From positions 43,193 to 107,192 of the forward strand of contig JBMOOQ010000003.1 of NCBI GenBank assembly GCA_049324435.1: a DNA stretch of 64,000 nucleotides, read 5' to 3'. This document shows positions 42,931-52,413 of the stretch, piece by piece; the first letter of the stretch is position 1; the number at the start of each line of letters is the position of its first letter. This DNA is from Pseudorhodoplanes sp049324435. GTDB taxonomy: Bacteria > Pseudomonadota > Alphaproteobacteria > Rhizobiales > Xanthobacteraceae. A program made the translations under genes and the position numbers. The notes below the pieces were generated by a model. The model saw only the letters and a list, made by a program, of their open reading frames with translations, did not search any database and had not been told where the DNA came from.

Positions 42931-45021
42931 GTGCCGGACGTCGTCGAGTTTCGCCGCGATGGTGCGATCGCGATCATTACGGTCAATCATCCGCCGGTCA
43001 ACGCGCTCAATAACGCCATGCGCAAGGGTCTGGTCGAGGCACTGGCGCGCGCACGAGACGACAAAGAGATCAAGGGCGTTGTGATTGCCGCGGCCGGCCG
43101 TACATTCATTGCCGGCGCCGACATCACCGAATTCAACCTGCCGCCGGTCAGCCCCACGACGATTGACGTCATCGAAACGATCGACGCCATGCCGAAGCCG
43201 GTTGTCGCCGCGCTGCACGGCACCGCGCTCGGCGGCGGCCTTGAGATTGCGCTCGGCTGCCATTTCCGCGTTGCTCTGGCCGGAACAAGGCTTGGTCTGC
43301 CGGAAATCAAACTCGGCCTGATGCCGGGCGCTGGCGGCACCCAGCGGCTGCCGCGCCTGATCGGTATGGACAAGGCGATGGCGATGATCCTGTCCGGCGA
43401 CCCGATCGGCGCCGACGACGCCAAGTCCTATGGTCTGATCGACGAGATCGTCTCCGGTGATCTGGTTTCTTCTGCGGTGTCGTTCGCCAATCGCGTGATC
43501 GCCGAGCAGCGCCCCCTCTCCCGCGCGCGCGACCGCGACGACAAGCTCGCCGAGCTTCGCGCCAATCCTGCCAAATTCGACGAGCTCGCCGCGCCCTATG
43601 CCAAGCGGTCGCGTGGCCTGCACGCGCCGGCCAAGGCGCTGGACGCGTTGCGCTGGACCCTCGACGTGCCGGTGGCCGAAGCGCTGATCCGCGAGCGCGA
43701 TGCCTTCATCGAATTGAAGAACGGCGCGCAATCGAAAGCGCAGCGCCACATCTTCTTCGCCGAACGCGAGGCGGCGAAGGTGTCCGACCTGCCGAAGGAC
43801 GTGAAGCCGATCGACGTGAAGCGGGCCGCCGTCATCGGTGCCGGCACCATGGGCGGCGGCATCGCGATGTGCTTCGCCAATGCCGGGATCCCTGTCACCA
43901 TCGTCGAGACCGGCGAGGATGCGCTAAAGCGCGGCCTCGATCTGGTCACGAAGAACTATCAGGCCTCGGCCAAGCGCGGCGGCATGAGTGCGGAGGATGT
44001 CGAAACCCGGATCGGCCTGATGCACGGCACGACCGATATCGGCGAACTTGCCGATGCCGACATGATCATTGAGGCGGTGTTCGAGGACATCGGCGTCAAG
44101 CGCGAGGTGTTCGGCAAGCTCGATGCCGTCGCCAAGCCCGGGGCGGTTCTCGCCACCAACACCTCCTATCTCGATGTCAACGAGATTGCGCAGTTTACCA
44201 AGCGCCCGCAATCGGTCGTCGGCATGCATTTTTTCAGCCCGGCTAACGTGATGCGCCTTCTGGAGATCGTGCGCGGCGCCGATACCCATGCGCAGACGCT
44301 GGCGACCGCCATCGGCATCGCGCGCAAGATCGGCAAGGTGCCCGTCGTGGTCGGTGTCTGCCACGGATTCGTCGGCAACCGTATCCTCCGGGTGCGCTCC
44401 ACCGAGGCCGAGCGGCTACTCCTCGAAGGCGCTCTGCCGCAGGATGTGGACGGTGCGCTCACCGCGTTCGGCTTCCCGCTCGGCCCGTTCGGCGTGAGCG
44501 ATCTTGCCGGGCTCGACATTTCCTGGCGCATGCGCAAGGCTCAAGGCGCGCGCGCCGAGATCGCCGACCAGCTCTGCGAGATGGGCCGCTTCGGCCAGAA
44601 GACTGGCAAGGGCTTTTATCTCTACGAGGCTGGCTCGCGCACGCCAAAGCCCGATCCCGAGGTCGAGGCGCTGATCGTTGCCACCTCGCAGCGGCTCGGC
44701 ATCGCACGCAAGCAGATGAGCCGCGATGACATCACCGAGCGGCTGCTGTTCCCGATGATCAATGAGGGCGCGCGGATTCTTGAAGAAGGCATCGCGCAGC
44801 GTCCGGGCGATATCGACGTGATCTGGGTCTATGGCTATGGCTTCCCGGCCTGGCGCGGCGGACTGATGTATTACGCCGATCAGGTCGGGCTGCCCTATAT
44901 CCGCGACCGCCTGACGGAATTCGCCAATCGGGCCGGCGATCCCAAACACGAACCGGCGGCGCTCCTGAGGCGGCTGGCGGACGAGGGACGCGGCTTCGGA
45001 TCGCTCGCCAAGGATAGCTGA
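42931..45021 (+). CDS. FadB-type enoyl-CoA hydratase / 3-hydroxyacyl-CoA dehydrogenase
   Basis: This 696-residue multifunctional beta-oxidation protein has an N-terminal crotonase domain (residues 1-190, oxyanion motif GRTFIAGADI and GTALGGGLEIALG). A Rossmann 3-hydroxyacyl-CoA dehydrogenase domain follows (VIGAGTMGGGIA near 300), then two C-terminal helical domains (the first including CHGFVGNRI). It is the single-chain type seen in alphaproteobacteria. GTG 42931 is preferred because AAGGA lies eight bases upstream; ATG 42898 is an alternative. It is followed one base later by an acyl-CoA dehydrogenase gene. Confidence 0.92.
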   Translation: MPDVVEFRRDGAIAIITVNHPPVNALNNAMRKGLVEALARARDDKEIKGVVIAAAGRTFIAGADITEFNLPPVSPTTIDVIETIDAMPKPVVAALHGTALGGGLEIALGCHFRVALAGTRLGLPEIKLGLMPGAGGTQRLPRLIGMDKAMAMILSGDPIGADDAKSYGLIDEIVSGDLVSSAVSFANRVIAEQRPLSRARDRDDKLAELRANPAKFDELAAPYAKRSRGLHAPAKALDALRWTLDVPVAEALIRERDAFIELKNGAQSKAQRHIFFAEREAAKVSDLPKDVKPIDVKRAAVIGAGTMGGGIAMCFANAGIPVTIVETGEDALKRGLDLVTKNYQASAKRGGMSAEDVETRIGLMHGTTDIGELADADMIIEAVFEDIGVKREVFGKLDAVAKPGAVLATNTSYLDVNEIAQFTKRPQSVVGMHFFSPANVMRLLEIVRGADTHAQTLATAIGIARKIGKVPVVVGVCHGFVGNRILRVRSTEAERLLLEGALPQDVDGALTAFGFPLGPFGVSDLAGLDISWRMRKAQGARAEIADQLCEMGRFGQKTGKGFYLYEAGSRTPKPDPEVEALIVATSQRLGIARKQMSRDDITERLLFPMINEGARILEEGIAQRPGDIDVIWVYGYGFPAWRGGLMYYADQVGLPYIRDRLTEFANRAGDPKHEPAALLRRLADEGRGFGSLAKDS

Positions 45022-45022
45022 C

Positions 45023-46249
45023 ATGATCCCGCCGCTCTCACCGCATGCGCAGGATATCGCAAAGCGGCTGACGGCGTTCATGGAAGAACATGTCTATCCG
45101 GCGGAAGCCGTATTCGAGCGCCAGCTCGCCGAAGCCAAGGACCGCTGGAGCGAATTGCCGGTCATGGCCGAACTGAAGGCCAAGGCAAAAGCAGCGGGGC
45201 TGTGGAACCTCTGGCTGCCCAAAAAGCATTACCCCGAGGGACTGACCAATCGCGACTATGCCCCGCTCTGCGAAATCATGGGGCGCTCGCCGATCGGGCC
45301 GGAGAGCTTCAACTGCTCCGCGCCCGACACCGGTAACATGGAGACGCTGATCCTCTACGGCAATGAGGAGCAGAAGAAGCAATGGCTGCCGCCGTTGATG
45401 GCAGGCGACATCCGCTCCTGTTTCGCGATGACCGAACCGGACGTCGCCTCGTCCGATGCCACCAATATCCGCACCGAAATTCGCCGCGACGGCGATACCT
45501 ACGTCATCAATGGCCGGAAATGGTGGACCACCGGTGCACCCGACGCCCGCGCGAAAATTCTGATCGTCATGGGGCGGACCGATCCGGACGCCCCGGCGCA
45601 CAGGCAGCAATCGATGGTGCTGGTTCCGATGGACACCCCGGGCGTCAAAGTGATCCGGCCGCTCTCGGTCTTCGGCTATGACGATGCCCCGCACGGCCAT
45701 GCCGAAGTGCTGTTCGAGAACGTTCGTGTGCCGGTCGCCAATATCCTGCTCGGCGAAGGCCGCGGTTTCGAGATCGCACAGGGCCGGCTTGGGCCGGGGC
45801 GCATCCATCACTGTATGCGCACCATCGGACTCGCAGAGCGCGCGCTCGAAACGCTTTGCCAGCGCGCATTGACCCGCACTGCCTTTGGCAAGCCGCTCGC
45901 GGACCAGGGCGTCACCCGGCACTGGATTGCGGAATCGCGCATGGAGATCGATCAGGCGCGGCTCCTCACCCTGCACGCAGCGCAAATGATCGACGAGGTC
46001 GGCACCAAGGCGGCGCGCGCGGCGATTGCCATGATCAAGGTGGTCGCGCCCAATATGGCGCAGAAAGTCGTGGACCGGGCCATCCAGGTCTGCGGCGCTG
46101 GCGGCCTATCGCAGGATTTCCACCTCGCCTATGCCTATGCACGGGCCCGCTCGATCCGCATTCTCGACGGGCCGGACGAGGTGCATCGCGAGACCATCGC
46201 CAAGATGGAATTGCGCAAGCATGCCGCGGGCGGCGGCAATGCAGGATAG
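45023..46249 (+). CDS. Acyl-CoA dehydrogenase (ACAD10/11-like)
   Basis: This 408-residue FAD-dependent acyl-CoA dehydrogenase has the signature CFAMTEPDVASSDATNI near residue 133 and the C-terminal GAGGLSQDFHLAYAYARARSIRILDGPDEVHRET-type block that carries the catalytic region in this subgroup. The sequence, especially the RIHHCMRTIGLAERAL segment, resembles ACAD10/11-type enzymes. It is one base after the FadB-type gene, giving a small fatty or dicarboxylic acyl-CoA oxidation operon. Confidence 0.92.
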   Translation: MIPPLSPHAQDIAKRLTAFMEEHVYPAEAVFERQLAEAKDRWSELPVMAELKAKAKAAGLWNLWLPKKHYPEGLTNRDYAPLCEIMGRSPIGPESFNCSAPDTGNMETLILYGNEEQKKQWLPPLMAGDIRSCFAMTEPDVASSDATNIRTEIRRDGDTYVINGRKWWTTGAPDARAKILIVMGRTDPDAPAHRQQSMVLVPMDTPGVKVIRPLSVFGYDDAPHGHAEVLFENVRVPVANILLGEGRGFEIAQGRLGPGRIHHCMRTIGLAERALETLCQRALTRTAFGKPLADQGVTRHWIAESRMEIDQARLLTLHAAQMIDEVGTKAARAAIAMIKVVAPNMAQKVVDRAIQVCGAGGLSQDFHLAYAYARARSIRILDGPDEVHRETIAKMELRKHAAGGGNAG

Positions 46250-46273
46250 CTTTCGCCTCAACTCTCTCCGTTC

Positions 46274-46347
46274 ATTCCCGCGAAAGCGGGAATTCAGTAT
46301 TGAATGGAGCAGCGTTTGCCGCCCTGGGTCCCCGCTTTCGCGGGGAC
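46274..46347. repeat. Paired inverted REP-like elements (BIME-like)
   Basis: ATTCCCGC-GAAA-GCGGGAAT (46274-46293) and GTCCCCGC-TTTC-GCGGGGAC (46328-46347) are hairpins in opposite orientation: the reverse complement of the second lines up with the first, including flanking CCGTTC and CAG. The paired arrangement is that of a BIME. It sits between the acyl-CoA dehydrogenase stop and the TetR start. Confidence 0.78.
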
Positions 46348-46396
46348 GAACGGAGTTTGTGATTGCGGCCCCGATCCGTCTATCCTGTGTCTCGTG

Positions 46397-47059
46397 ATGG
46401 ACGCGCCCGCTCCCGCAAAGCCCAAGGTTCCGCGCCGCCCCTCCGGCGAGCGCGATCCCGAGCGCACGCGCGCGGCGATCCTTGCGGCGGCCACCGAGGA
46501 ATTCACCGCGCACGGGCTCAACGGAGCCCGCGTCGACGAGATCGCCAAGCGGTCCGGCGTCAACAAGCGGATGATCTATTACTATTTCGGCGACAAGAAT
46601 GGCCTCTATCTGGCCGTCCTCGAAGAGATTTACGCCGATATCCGCAATGCCGAGATCAGGCTGCATCTCGCCGACCGCGATCCGGTCGATGCGATGCGCG
46701 AACTGGTCGCCTTCACCTGGAACTACTTTATCGATCACCCGGAATTCCTCAGCCTGCTCAGCACGGAGAATTTGCACCGCGCCGAGCATCTGAAAAAATC
46801 GCGAAAAATCCGGGAGTTGCACTCACCGCTGGTCGGACTCATCACCACAGTGCTGTCGCGCGGTGTGAAAGCAGGGGTGTTTCGCGAGGGCGTCGATCCG
46901 ATCCAGCTCTACATTACGATCGCGTCGCTCGGATTTTTCTACATGTCGAACCGCTTTACGCTGTCGACGATCTTCGGCCGCGACCTCGGCTCCGGTCAGG
47001 CGCTCGCGGAACGCGGCAGCCATATCGAGGACGTGATTTTGGGATATTTGCGGCCATAA
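46397..47059 (+). CDS. TetR/AcrR family transcriptional regulator
   Basis: This 220-residue TetR protein has the helix-turn-helix VDEIAKRSGVNKRMIYYYFGDKNG at about residues 45-68 and a C-terminal TetR_C_12-like domain (family inferred). The N-terminus is Pro/Lys-rich (APAPAKPKVPRRPSGER). The ATG at 46397 is the probable start. Possible targets are the upstream fadB-acad pair or the following tctCBA genes; an inverted repeat at 47230-47245 is a candidate operator. Confidence 0.88.
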   Translation: MDAPAPAKPKVPRRPSGERDPERTRAAILAAATEEFTAHGLNGARVDEIAKRSGVNKRMIYYYFGDKNGLYLAVLEEIYADIRNAEIRLHLADRDPVDAMRELVAFTWNYFIDHPEFLSLLSTENLHRAEHLKKSRKIRELHSPLVGLITTVLSRGVKAGVFREGVDPIQLYITIASLGFFYMSNRFTLSTIFGRDLGSGQALAERGSHIEDVILGYLRP

Positions 47060-47229
47060 GCGCCACCGCGTGCGCCCGTTGCCGGGCAACGGAGTTACCT
47101 TCAACCAATAGAGTGAGAAAGCGTCGCTCCTCACCCGGCCCGTGACGCTCCCTATCCTCTTCCCGTTGGGGAGAGTTGAAAGAAGACCGCTTTCCCTCTT
47201 GACGCTCCATACCCTGCCGTGGTGCATTT

Positions 47230-47245
47230 GTAACCAGATAGTTAC
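47230..47245. promoter_or_regulatory. Inverted repeat upstream of tctC
   Basis: GTAAC-N6-GTTAC is a perfect 5-bp inverted repeat, 115 bases before the tctC ATG, in a 299-base gap (47060-47358) that otherwise holds degenerate GC-rich repeat sequence (around 47100-47190) and no gene. It could be an operator for the adjacent TetR regulator or another activator. Confidence 0.35.
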
Positions 47246-47358
47246 TTAGCGGACAGCCGAAATCGAGCGACATTGCCGTCGCCAATGGCGGGCCGCTAGC
47301 ATCGACAACAACCGGCAAAACTGCCGAACCGACATTGCGTTCATGGGAGGAACGACAG

Positions 47359-48363
47359 ATGCTGCGAACAACGACCGTTCTTGCGTCCGCGATTCTGGCA
47401 CTGACCGGCACCGCGTCGGCGCAGAATTATCCATGGAAGCCGGAACGTCCGATCACGATCATCGTGCCATGGGCCGCCGGCGGTTCGACCGATCAGGTGA
47501 CGCGGGTCGCCGCGGTCGAAATCGAAAAGGCGCTCGGCCAGAAAGTCGTGATCGTCAATCAGCCGGGCGCATCCGGCTCGATTGGAACCAGATCCGCGCT
47601 AGAAGCGGCGAAGGACGGCTATACTTGGACCGCGGGCGCCGCAAAGGATATTGGCACTTACGCGGTGAGCGGCCTGCTCGACACCAAATTCACCGACTGG
47701 CGGCCCTATCTGAGCGTGGTCAATGTATCGGTGCTCGGCGTCAACCCGGGAACGCCCTACAAGGACGCAAAAGACCTCGTCAACGCAATGAAGGCCAAGC
47801 CCAATGGCGTATCGGTTGCGACCGCAGGCATCAATTCGTCGGGTCATGCCGCGATCGAGGCTTTCACCCGCGCACTCGGGCTCACCTACAAGCACGTCAG
47901 CTATGACGGCGGTAACCCGGCGGTAAACGCTACGGTCGCCGGAGAAACGGAAGTCACCACCCAGCTTGCGGTGGAACAGGCCGCGATGATCCGCGCCAAG
48001 CGGCTGCGTCCGCTGGCGGTTCTCTCCGACAAGCCGCTGGAACTCGAAGGCTATGGCACAATTCCGCCGGTGACGGCATCGGTCCAGGGTTTCAAGCCGG
48101 ACGCGAATTACTTCGGAATCTTCATCCACAAGGACGTGCCGGCCAATGTGCGCGAGACCATGGACATGGTCTGGAAGAACGTCATCGCAAAGTCCGACGC
48201 GCTGAAGAAATACGCCGCATCGAACGGCGCGCAATTCGCACCGGTCTATGGCGACGACGCCGTAAAGGCCGCGATGCCCGCAATCCAGTCGACCGCATGG
48301 CAATTGCACGCCGCCGGCAAGTCGAAGGTGTCGCCGGATACGGTTGGCATCGCAAAGCCATAG
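47359..48363 (+). CDS. tctC: Tripartite tricarboxylate transporter substrate-binding protein TctC
   Basis: This 334-residue periplasmic protein of the Bug/TctC family has a signal peptide (residues 1-19, ending TASAQ) and the family start YPWKPERPITIIVPWAAGGSTDQVTR. GASGSIGTRSALEAAKDGYT near residue 72 is the ligand-loop motif. It likely binds a carboxylate. The ATG at 47359 follows GGGAGGAA. With TctB and TctA downstream this is a complete secondary transporter. Confidence 0.92.
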   Translation: MLRTTTVLASAILALTGTASAQNYPWKPERPITIIVPWAAGGSTDQVTRVAAVEIEKALGQKVVIVNQPGASGSIGTRSALEAAKDGYTWTAGAAKDIGTYAVSGLLDTKFTDWRPYLSVVNVSVLGVNPGTPYKDAKDLVNAMKAKPNGVSVATAGINSSGHAAIEAFTRALGLTYKHVSYDGGNPAVNATVAGETEVTTQLAVEQAAMIRAKRLRPLAVLSDKPLELEGYGTIPPVTASVQGFKPDANYFGIFIHKDVPANVRETMDMVWKNVIAKSDALKKYAASNGAQFAPVYGDDAVKAAMPAIQSTAWQLHAAGKSKVSPDTVGIAKP

Positions 48364-48472
48364 AACGTGCCGATCGGCCCGCTCATCGCCGCGGAAACGG
48401 GATCCCGGAACCAACACTGGATGCCTTCACGGACCTGAGCGGGCTTCGGATCGGACGGACGAGCGATCGAAA

Positions 48473-48979
48473 ATGGAAGACAGGAAGCCATCGCCCTTTG
48501 CCGATCTGATTTCCGGTGGCGTCTGGCTCGCGCTCGCGATCGCCATCGTGGCCGGAAGCTGGACGATGGATCGCCTCGCGCATCTGCAGGCGACCGTCTA
48601 TACCGTGCCGGGGCTTGTGCCGGGGCTGCTCGGGCTTGCGCTTGCAATCATGGGGCTGCTGCTGATCCTGCGCTCGATCCGGGCAGGCGCACTTGCCGAG
48701 GCTCATCTCCCGCATTTCAGGTTTCGTGAGCACTGGCGCATCCTGACAGCTCTGGCGCTCTGTCTGCTGTTTGCGCTCGGATTGCTCGGCAGCGGGCTGC
48801 CTTTCTGGCTTGCCGCGGCGATCTTCATTGCGGCCTTTGTGTTCGTGTTCCAATTCGAAGACCGCAAGGCTGCAGGCACGCTCGCACGCGGTGCTGTCTT
48901 CGCCGCGATGTTCGGACTGATCTGCGGCGTGGCCATCCATTACGTATTCCAGGATCTGTTCCTGGTACGCCTGCCCTGA
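48473..48979 (+). CDS. tctB: Tripartite tricarboxylate transporter small subunit TctB
   Basis: This 168-residue membrane protein has four predicted helices (DLISGGVWLALAIAIVAGSW, PGLVPGLLGLALAIMGLLLIL, LTALALCLLFALGLLGSGLP and a final pair). It is the poorly conserved small subunit of TTT transporters. The ATG at 48473 begins a Met-Glu-Asp-Arg-Lys cytoplasmic start. It lies between tctC and tctA, seven bases from the latter. Confidence 0.85.
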   Translation: MEDRKPSPFADLISGGVWLALAIAIVAGSWTMDRLAHLQATVYTVPGLVPGLLGLALAIMGLLLILRSIRAGALAEAHLPHFRFREHWRILTALALCLLFALGLLGSGLPFWLAAAIFIAAFVFVFQFEDRKAAGTLARGAVFAAMFGLICGVAIHYVFQDLFLVRLP

Positions 48980-48986
48980 GTCAGCG

Positions 48987-50519
48987 ATGTTCGACGGCGT
49001 CTTGCTTTTTGGACAGTCGATCGCGAATTTCGCGAGCCCGACGACCATCCTTTACGCACTGGGCTCCTGCCTGGTCGGACTGATCATCGGCGCCTTGCCG
49101 GGACTCACCGCGACCATGGGCGTCGCGCTGATGACCACGCTCACGATTACCCTTCCGTCGAACGTGGCCCTGCTGGTGCTGATTTGCACTTATGTCGGCG
49201 CGATCTATGGCGGCAGCCGCAGCGCCATCCTGCTCAATATTCCCGGGACCCCCGCCTCCGCCGCGTCGTGCCTGGACGGTTACGCGCTGGCGCGGCAAGG
49301 CCTCGCCGGACGGGCGATGGGGATTGCGACGACAGGATCGGTGCTTGGCACATGGATCGGCATGGTGGCGCTGGCATTGTTCACGCCGATCCTTGGTGAG
49401 GCTGCACTGAAGTTCGGCGCCTATGAATTCTTCTGGCTTGCGGTCTTCGGCGTGGTGATTTCAGGCAACCTCACCGGTAACGATCCGCTGAAAGGCTGGA
49501 TCGCAGGTTTCCTCGGACTGTTCATCGCAGCGATCGGCCAGGAGGGTATGTATGCCTATGACCGCTTCACCTTCGGCATCCACGATCTGTCCGGCGGCAT
49601 AGCGCTGATTCCGGCGCTGGTCGGTGCCTTCGGCTTTGCCGAGGTGCTGACTGTGATCAAGGATCGCCCGCCGAAAATCATCATCAACGCCTTCGACACC
49701 GTGATCCCGCGCATTCAGGACGTCACGAAATACTGGCGCACCATCATCCGCTCCGGCCTGATCGGGACCGGAATCGGCATCGTGCCGGGCGTTGGCGAAG
49801 ACGTCGCGGCGTGGAGCTCCTATGCCGCCGCGCGCCGCGCCAGCAAGGAGAAGGAGAAATTCGGCAAGGGATCGGTCGAGGGTCTGATGGCGGCGGAAAC
49901 CGGCGACAATGCCTGCATTCCGGGTGCCGTGATCCCAGTGCTAACGCTCGCCGTGCCGGGCTCGGCGCCGGCGGCCGTGCTGCTCGCGGCCATGCTGATT
50001 CATGGCGTGCAGCCGGGCCCGCTGATCATGGTGAATAACCCGCAATTCGTCTACGACGTGGTCGCGATGATGCTGTTCGCCAGCATCGGCATCCTGATCT
50101 ACGGCCTGACGCTGACGCAAGTGCTGGTCAAAATCCTGCAGGTGCCGCAGACTCTCGTGATGCCGGTGGTGTTCGTGCTCTGCGCCGTCGGCTCGTTCGC
50201 GATCGCCTCGCGCTTCTTCGATATCTACGTGATGCTGGCCTTCGGCGTTATCGGATTTGTCATGCGCCAGCTCAATTATCCGATGGCGCCGCTGGTGCTC
50301 GGCATCGTACTGGGCGACCTGCTGGACAAGAATCTGCGCCGGGGACTGACGCTGTCGGACGGCGACGTGTCGCCCTTCTTCACCCGCCCGATCAGTTTCG
50401 TGATGTTCTGCCTGGTGGCCGGAACGATCCTGATGAATGTACCCGCTTTCACGCATGCCGTGTCGCGGCTGTGGGCGGCCGCCACCGCGCCCTTGCGCGG
50501 CAAGTCAAGCGGCGCCTAA
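48987..50519 (+). CDS. tctA: Tripartite tricarboxylate transporter large membrane subunit TctA
   Basis: This 510-residue polytopic permease with about twelve helices has the TctA signature LVGLIIGALPGLTATMGVALM (residues 27-47), repeated in the second half as GTGIGIVPGVGEDVAAWSSYAAARR (about 255). The pair of motifs defines the two homologous halves. It forms the sodium- or proton-coupled pore for the carboxylate bound by TctC. Confidence 0.94.
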   Translation: MFDGVLLFGQSIANFASPTTILYALGSCLVGLIIGALPGLTATMGVALMTTLTITLPSNVALLVLICTYVGAIYGGSRSAILLNIPGTPASAASCLDGYALARQGLAGRAMGIATTGSVLGTWIGMVALALFTPILGEAALKFGAYEFFWLAVFGVVISGNLTGNDPLKGWIAGFLGLFIAAIGQEGMYAYDRFTFGIHDLSGGIALIPALVGAFGFAEVLTVIKDRPPKIIINAFDTVIPRIQDVTKYWRTIIRSGLIGTGIGIVPGVGEDVAAWSSYAAARRASKEKEKFGKGSVEGLMAAETGDNACIPGAVIPVLTLAVPGSAPAAVLLAAMLIHGVQPGPLIMVNNPQFVYDVVAMMLFASIGILIYGLTLTQVLVKILQVPQTLVMPVVFVLCAVGSFAIASRFFDIYVMLAFGVIGFVMRQLNYPMAPLVLGIVLGDLLDKNLRRGLTLSDGDVSPFFTRPISFVMFCLVAGTILMNVPAFTHAVSRLWAAATAPLRGKSSGA

Positions 50520-50527
50520 AAGCGCGC

Positions 50528-51349
50528 ATGAAGATATCGCTCTGCAACGAAGTTCTCGCGGATTACAATTTCGCGCGGCAATGCGAACTCGCAAGCCAGA
50601 TGGGCTATGACGGGCTCGAAATTGCGCCCATGACCCTGTCCGCCGAACCGCATCTCTTATCCGCCGAACGGCGCACGCAGATCAGGCGGATGGCCGAGGA
50701 TGCCGGTGTTCCCGTCACCGGCCTGCATTATTTGCTGCGCGCGCCGGAAGGACTGTCGATAACGGCGCTCGATCCTGCCGTGCGCAGCCGCACCGTCGAC
50801 GTGATCCGGCGGCTGATCGCGCTCTGCCACGATCTCGGCGGCACCATGATCGTTCACGGTTCGCCGGCGCAACGCCGCCTCGAAGCCGGGCACGAGGCAG
50901 AGAGCTACCGCTACGGCGTCGAATGCTGGGCCGCCATCGCCAAGGATGCCGAGGCCGCCGGCGTCACCTATTGCATCGAGCCGCTGCATCAGCCGGATGC
51001 GAATTTCGTCAACACCGTGGAGGAGGCCGCCGGAATCGTCCGGCAAATCGGCAGCCCCGCGGTCCGCACCATGATCGACTGCTCGGCCGCATCGATCTGG
51101 GAAAAGCAGTCCGTCCCCGACCTGATCCGGCAATGGATGCCGAGCGGCCTGATCGCGCACATGCATTTCAACGACACCAACCGCCGCGGACCCGGCGAGG
51201 GAGCGCTCGAAATCGCTCCAATCGTCGCTGCCTTGCGCGAAACCGGCTATAGCGGCGACGCCAGCATCGAGCCGTTCATCTACATTCCCGACGGCGCCAC
51301 ATGCGCGGCGCGCTGCATCGGCTACATGCGGGGTGTGTTGAGCGCTTAG
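50528..51349 (+). CDS. Xylose isomerase-like TIM-barrel protein (sugar-phosphate/hydroxypyruvate isomerase family)
   Basis: This 273-residue AP-endonuclease-2 type TIM barrel begins ISLCNEVLADYNFARQC and has metal-ligand segments CIEPLHQPDANFVNT (about 155), MIDCSAASIW (about 185) and MHFNDTNRRGPGEGAL (about 220). The family includes hydroxypyruvate, tagatose and ketose epimerases/isomerases. It is eight bases after tctA, so it probably acts on the transported substrate. The frame opens in tctA at 50471; ATG 50528 gives the right start. Confidence 0.85.
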   Translation: MKISLCNEVLADYNFARQCELASQMGYDGLEIAPMTLSAEPHLLSAERRTQIRRMAEDAGVPVTGLHYLLRAPEGLSITALDPAVRSRTVDVIRRLIALCHDLGGTMIVHGSPAQRRLEAGHEAESYRYGVECWAAIAKDAEAAGVTYCIEPLHQPDANFVNTVEEAAGIVRQIGSPAVRTMIDCSAASIWEKQSVPDLIRQWMPSGLIAHMHFNDTNRRGPGEGALEIAPIVAALRETGYSGDASIEPFIYIPDGATCAARCIGYMRGVLSA

Positions 51350-51444
51350 GTCGTCCCGCGAAAGGAACTCGCGCGAGCTTGCAGCAGCGCGCCGGATCGG
51401 CGACAGTCCGTTTCCGATGAGCTGAAACGGGTGCTGGTCCGGAC

Positions 51445-52413
51445 ATGCCGCAGATTCGGATTGCCTCTTTCGCAACCGCTGTCTGCCTTGCCGTGCTGAT
51501 CGCAGGCTTCGCACTCTTCGCCAATACCGGACCGAATCGCAACGTACTGACCTTCAATCCGGACTGGCTGGTCCGCCTGCCCGAATTTCTGGCCGACATC
51601 TACAACAGTACGGTCTTGCATCTTTTTGCGCTGATGATTGCAGGCGGGCTGCTTCTCGAACGTCTGATCCCCGCCCGCAAAGAGCCTGCGACGAATGCAC
51701 CGGTCAATATCGTCTATGGCGCGATGATGCTGTTCTTCGCGGCCGCACTGGTGCCGCTGCAATCGGCTTTTGTGCAGGGCGCAATCGAGCATATCGGCTG
51801 GAGCGGCATTTTCGATCTCGACTTCGAGACCGGACCGTCTGTGCCCCTCGCCTTCGCGGCCATGCTGGTGAGCGCGCTTGTTCTGGATTTTTTCTTCTAC
51901 TGGTTTCACCGGCTCCAGCATTCAGGCCTGCTGTGGCCACAACACCTGCTGCATCACTCTGACACGGCGCTGAATGTCACTACGACACAGCGCGCTCATT
52001 TTCTGGAGCATGTTCTCATTCCGGTGTTCATGACACTGCCGCTTGTTCTGCTGTTCCGTCTGCCGGCAACGGACGTGATCTTCATCGCGGCAATCCCGGC
52101 GGCTTGGGCCTATTTCGTCCACATGAATATCCGCGTCGGCTTCGGACCGCTCTGGTGGCTCCTGACATCACCGCAATATCATCGCATCCATCACTCGATC
52201 GAGCCGAAACATTTCGATCGCAATTTCGCGCTGTGGTTCCCGGTCTGGGACATCATGTTCGGCACCGCCCATCGTCCGCGCGGAGGCGAATATCCGGCAA
52301 CCGGTGTATCCGGCATCGAGATCACGACATTTTCGGAAGCGGCGACCCTGCCCTTTGTCGCATGGTACCGGATGGCCGCCGACAGCGTGCGGCGGCTACG
52401 CGAATCCGGCTAG
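51445..52413 (+). CDS. Sterol desaturase/fatty acid hydroxylase family protein
   Basis: This 322-residue integral membrane di-iron oxygenase has its three His boxes visible: HRLQH (about residue 155), HLLHH (about 168) and HRIHH (about 249). About five hydrophobic helices frame them. The substrate is a lipid of unknown kind. Its TAG stop shares a CTAG with the convergent aryl-CoA ligase stop. Confidence 0.9.
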   Translation: MPQIRIASFATAVCLAVLIAGFALFANTGPNRNVLTFNPDWLVRLPEFLADIYNSTVLHLFALMIAGGLLLERLIPARKEPATNAPVNIVYGAMMLFFAAALVPLQSAFVQGAIEHIGWSGIFDLDFETGPSVPLAFAAMLVSALVLDFFFYWFHRLQHSGLLWPQHLLHHSDTALNVTTTQRAHFLEHVLIPVFMTLPLVLLFRLPATDVIFIAAIPAAWAYFVHMNIRVGFGPLWWLLTSPQYHRIHHSIEPKHFDRNFALWFPVWDIMFGTAHRPRGGEYPATGVSGIEITTFSEAATLPFVAWYRMAADSVRRLRESG

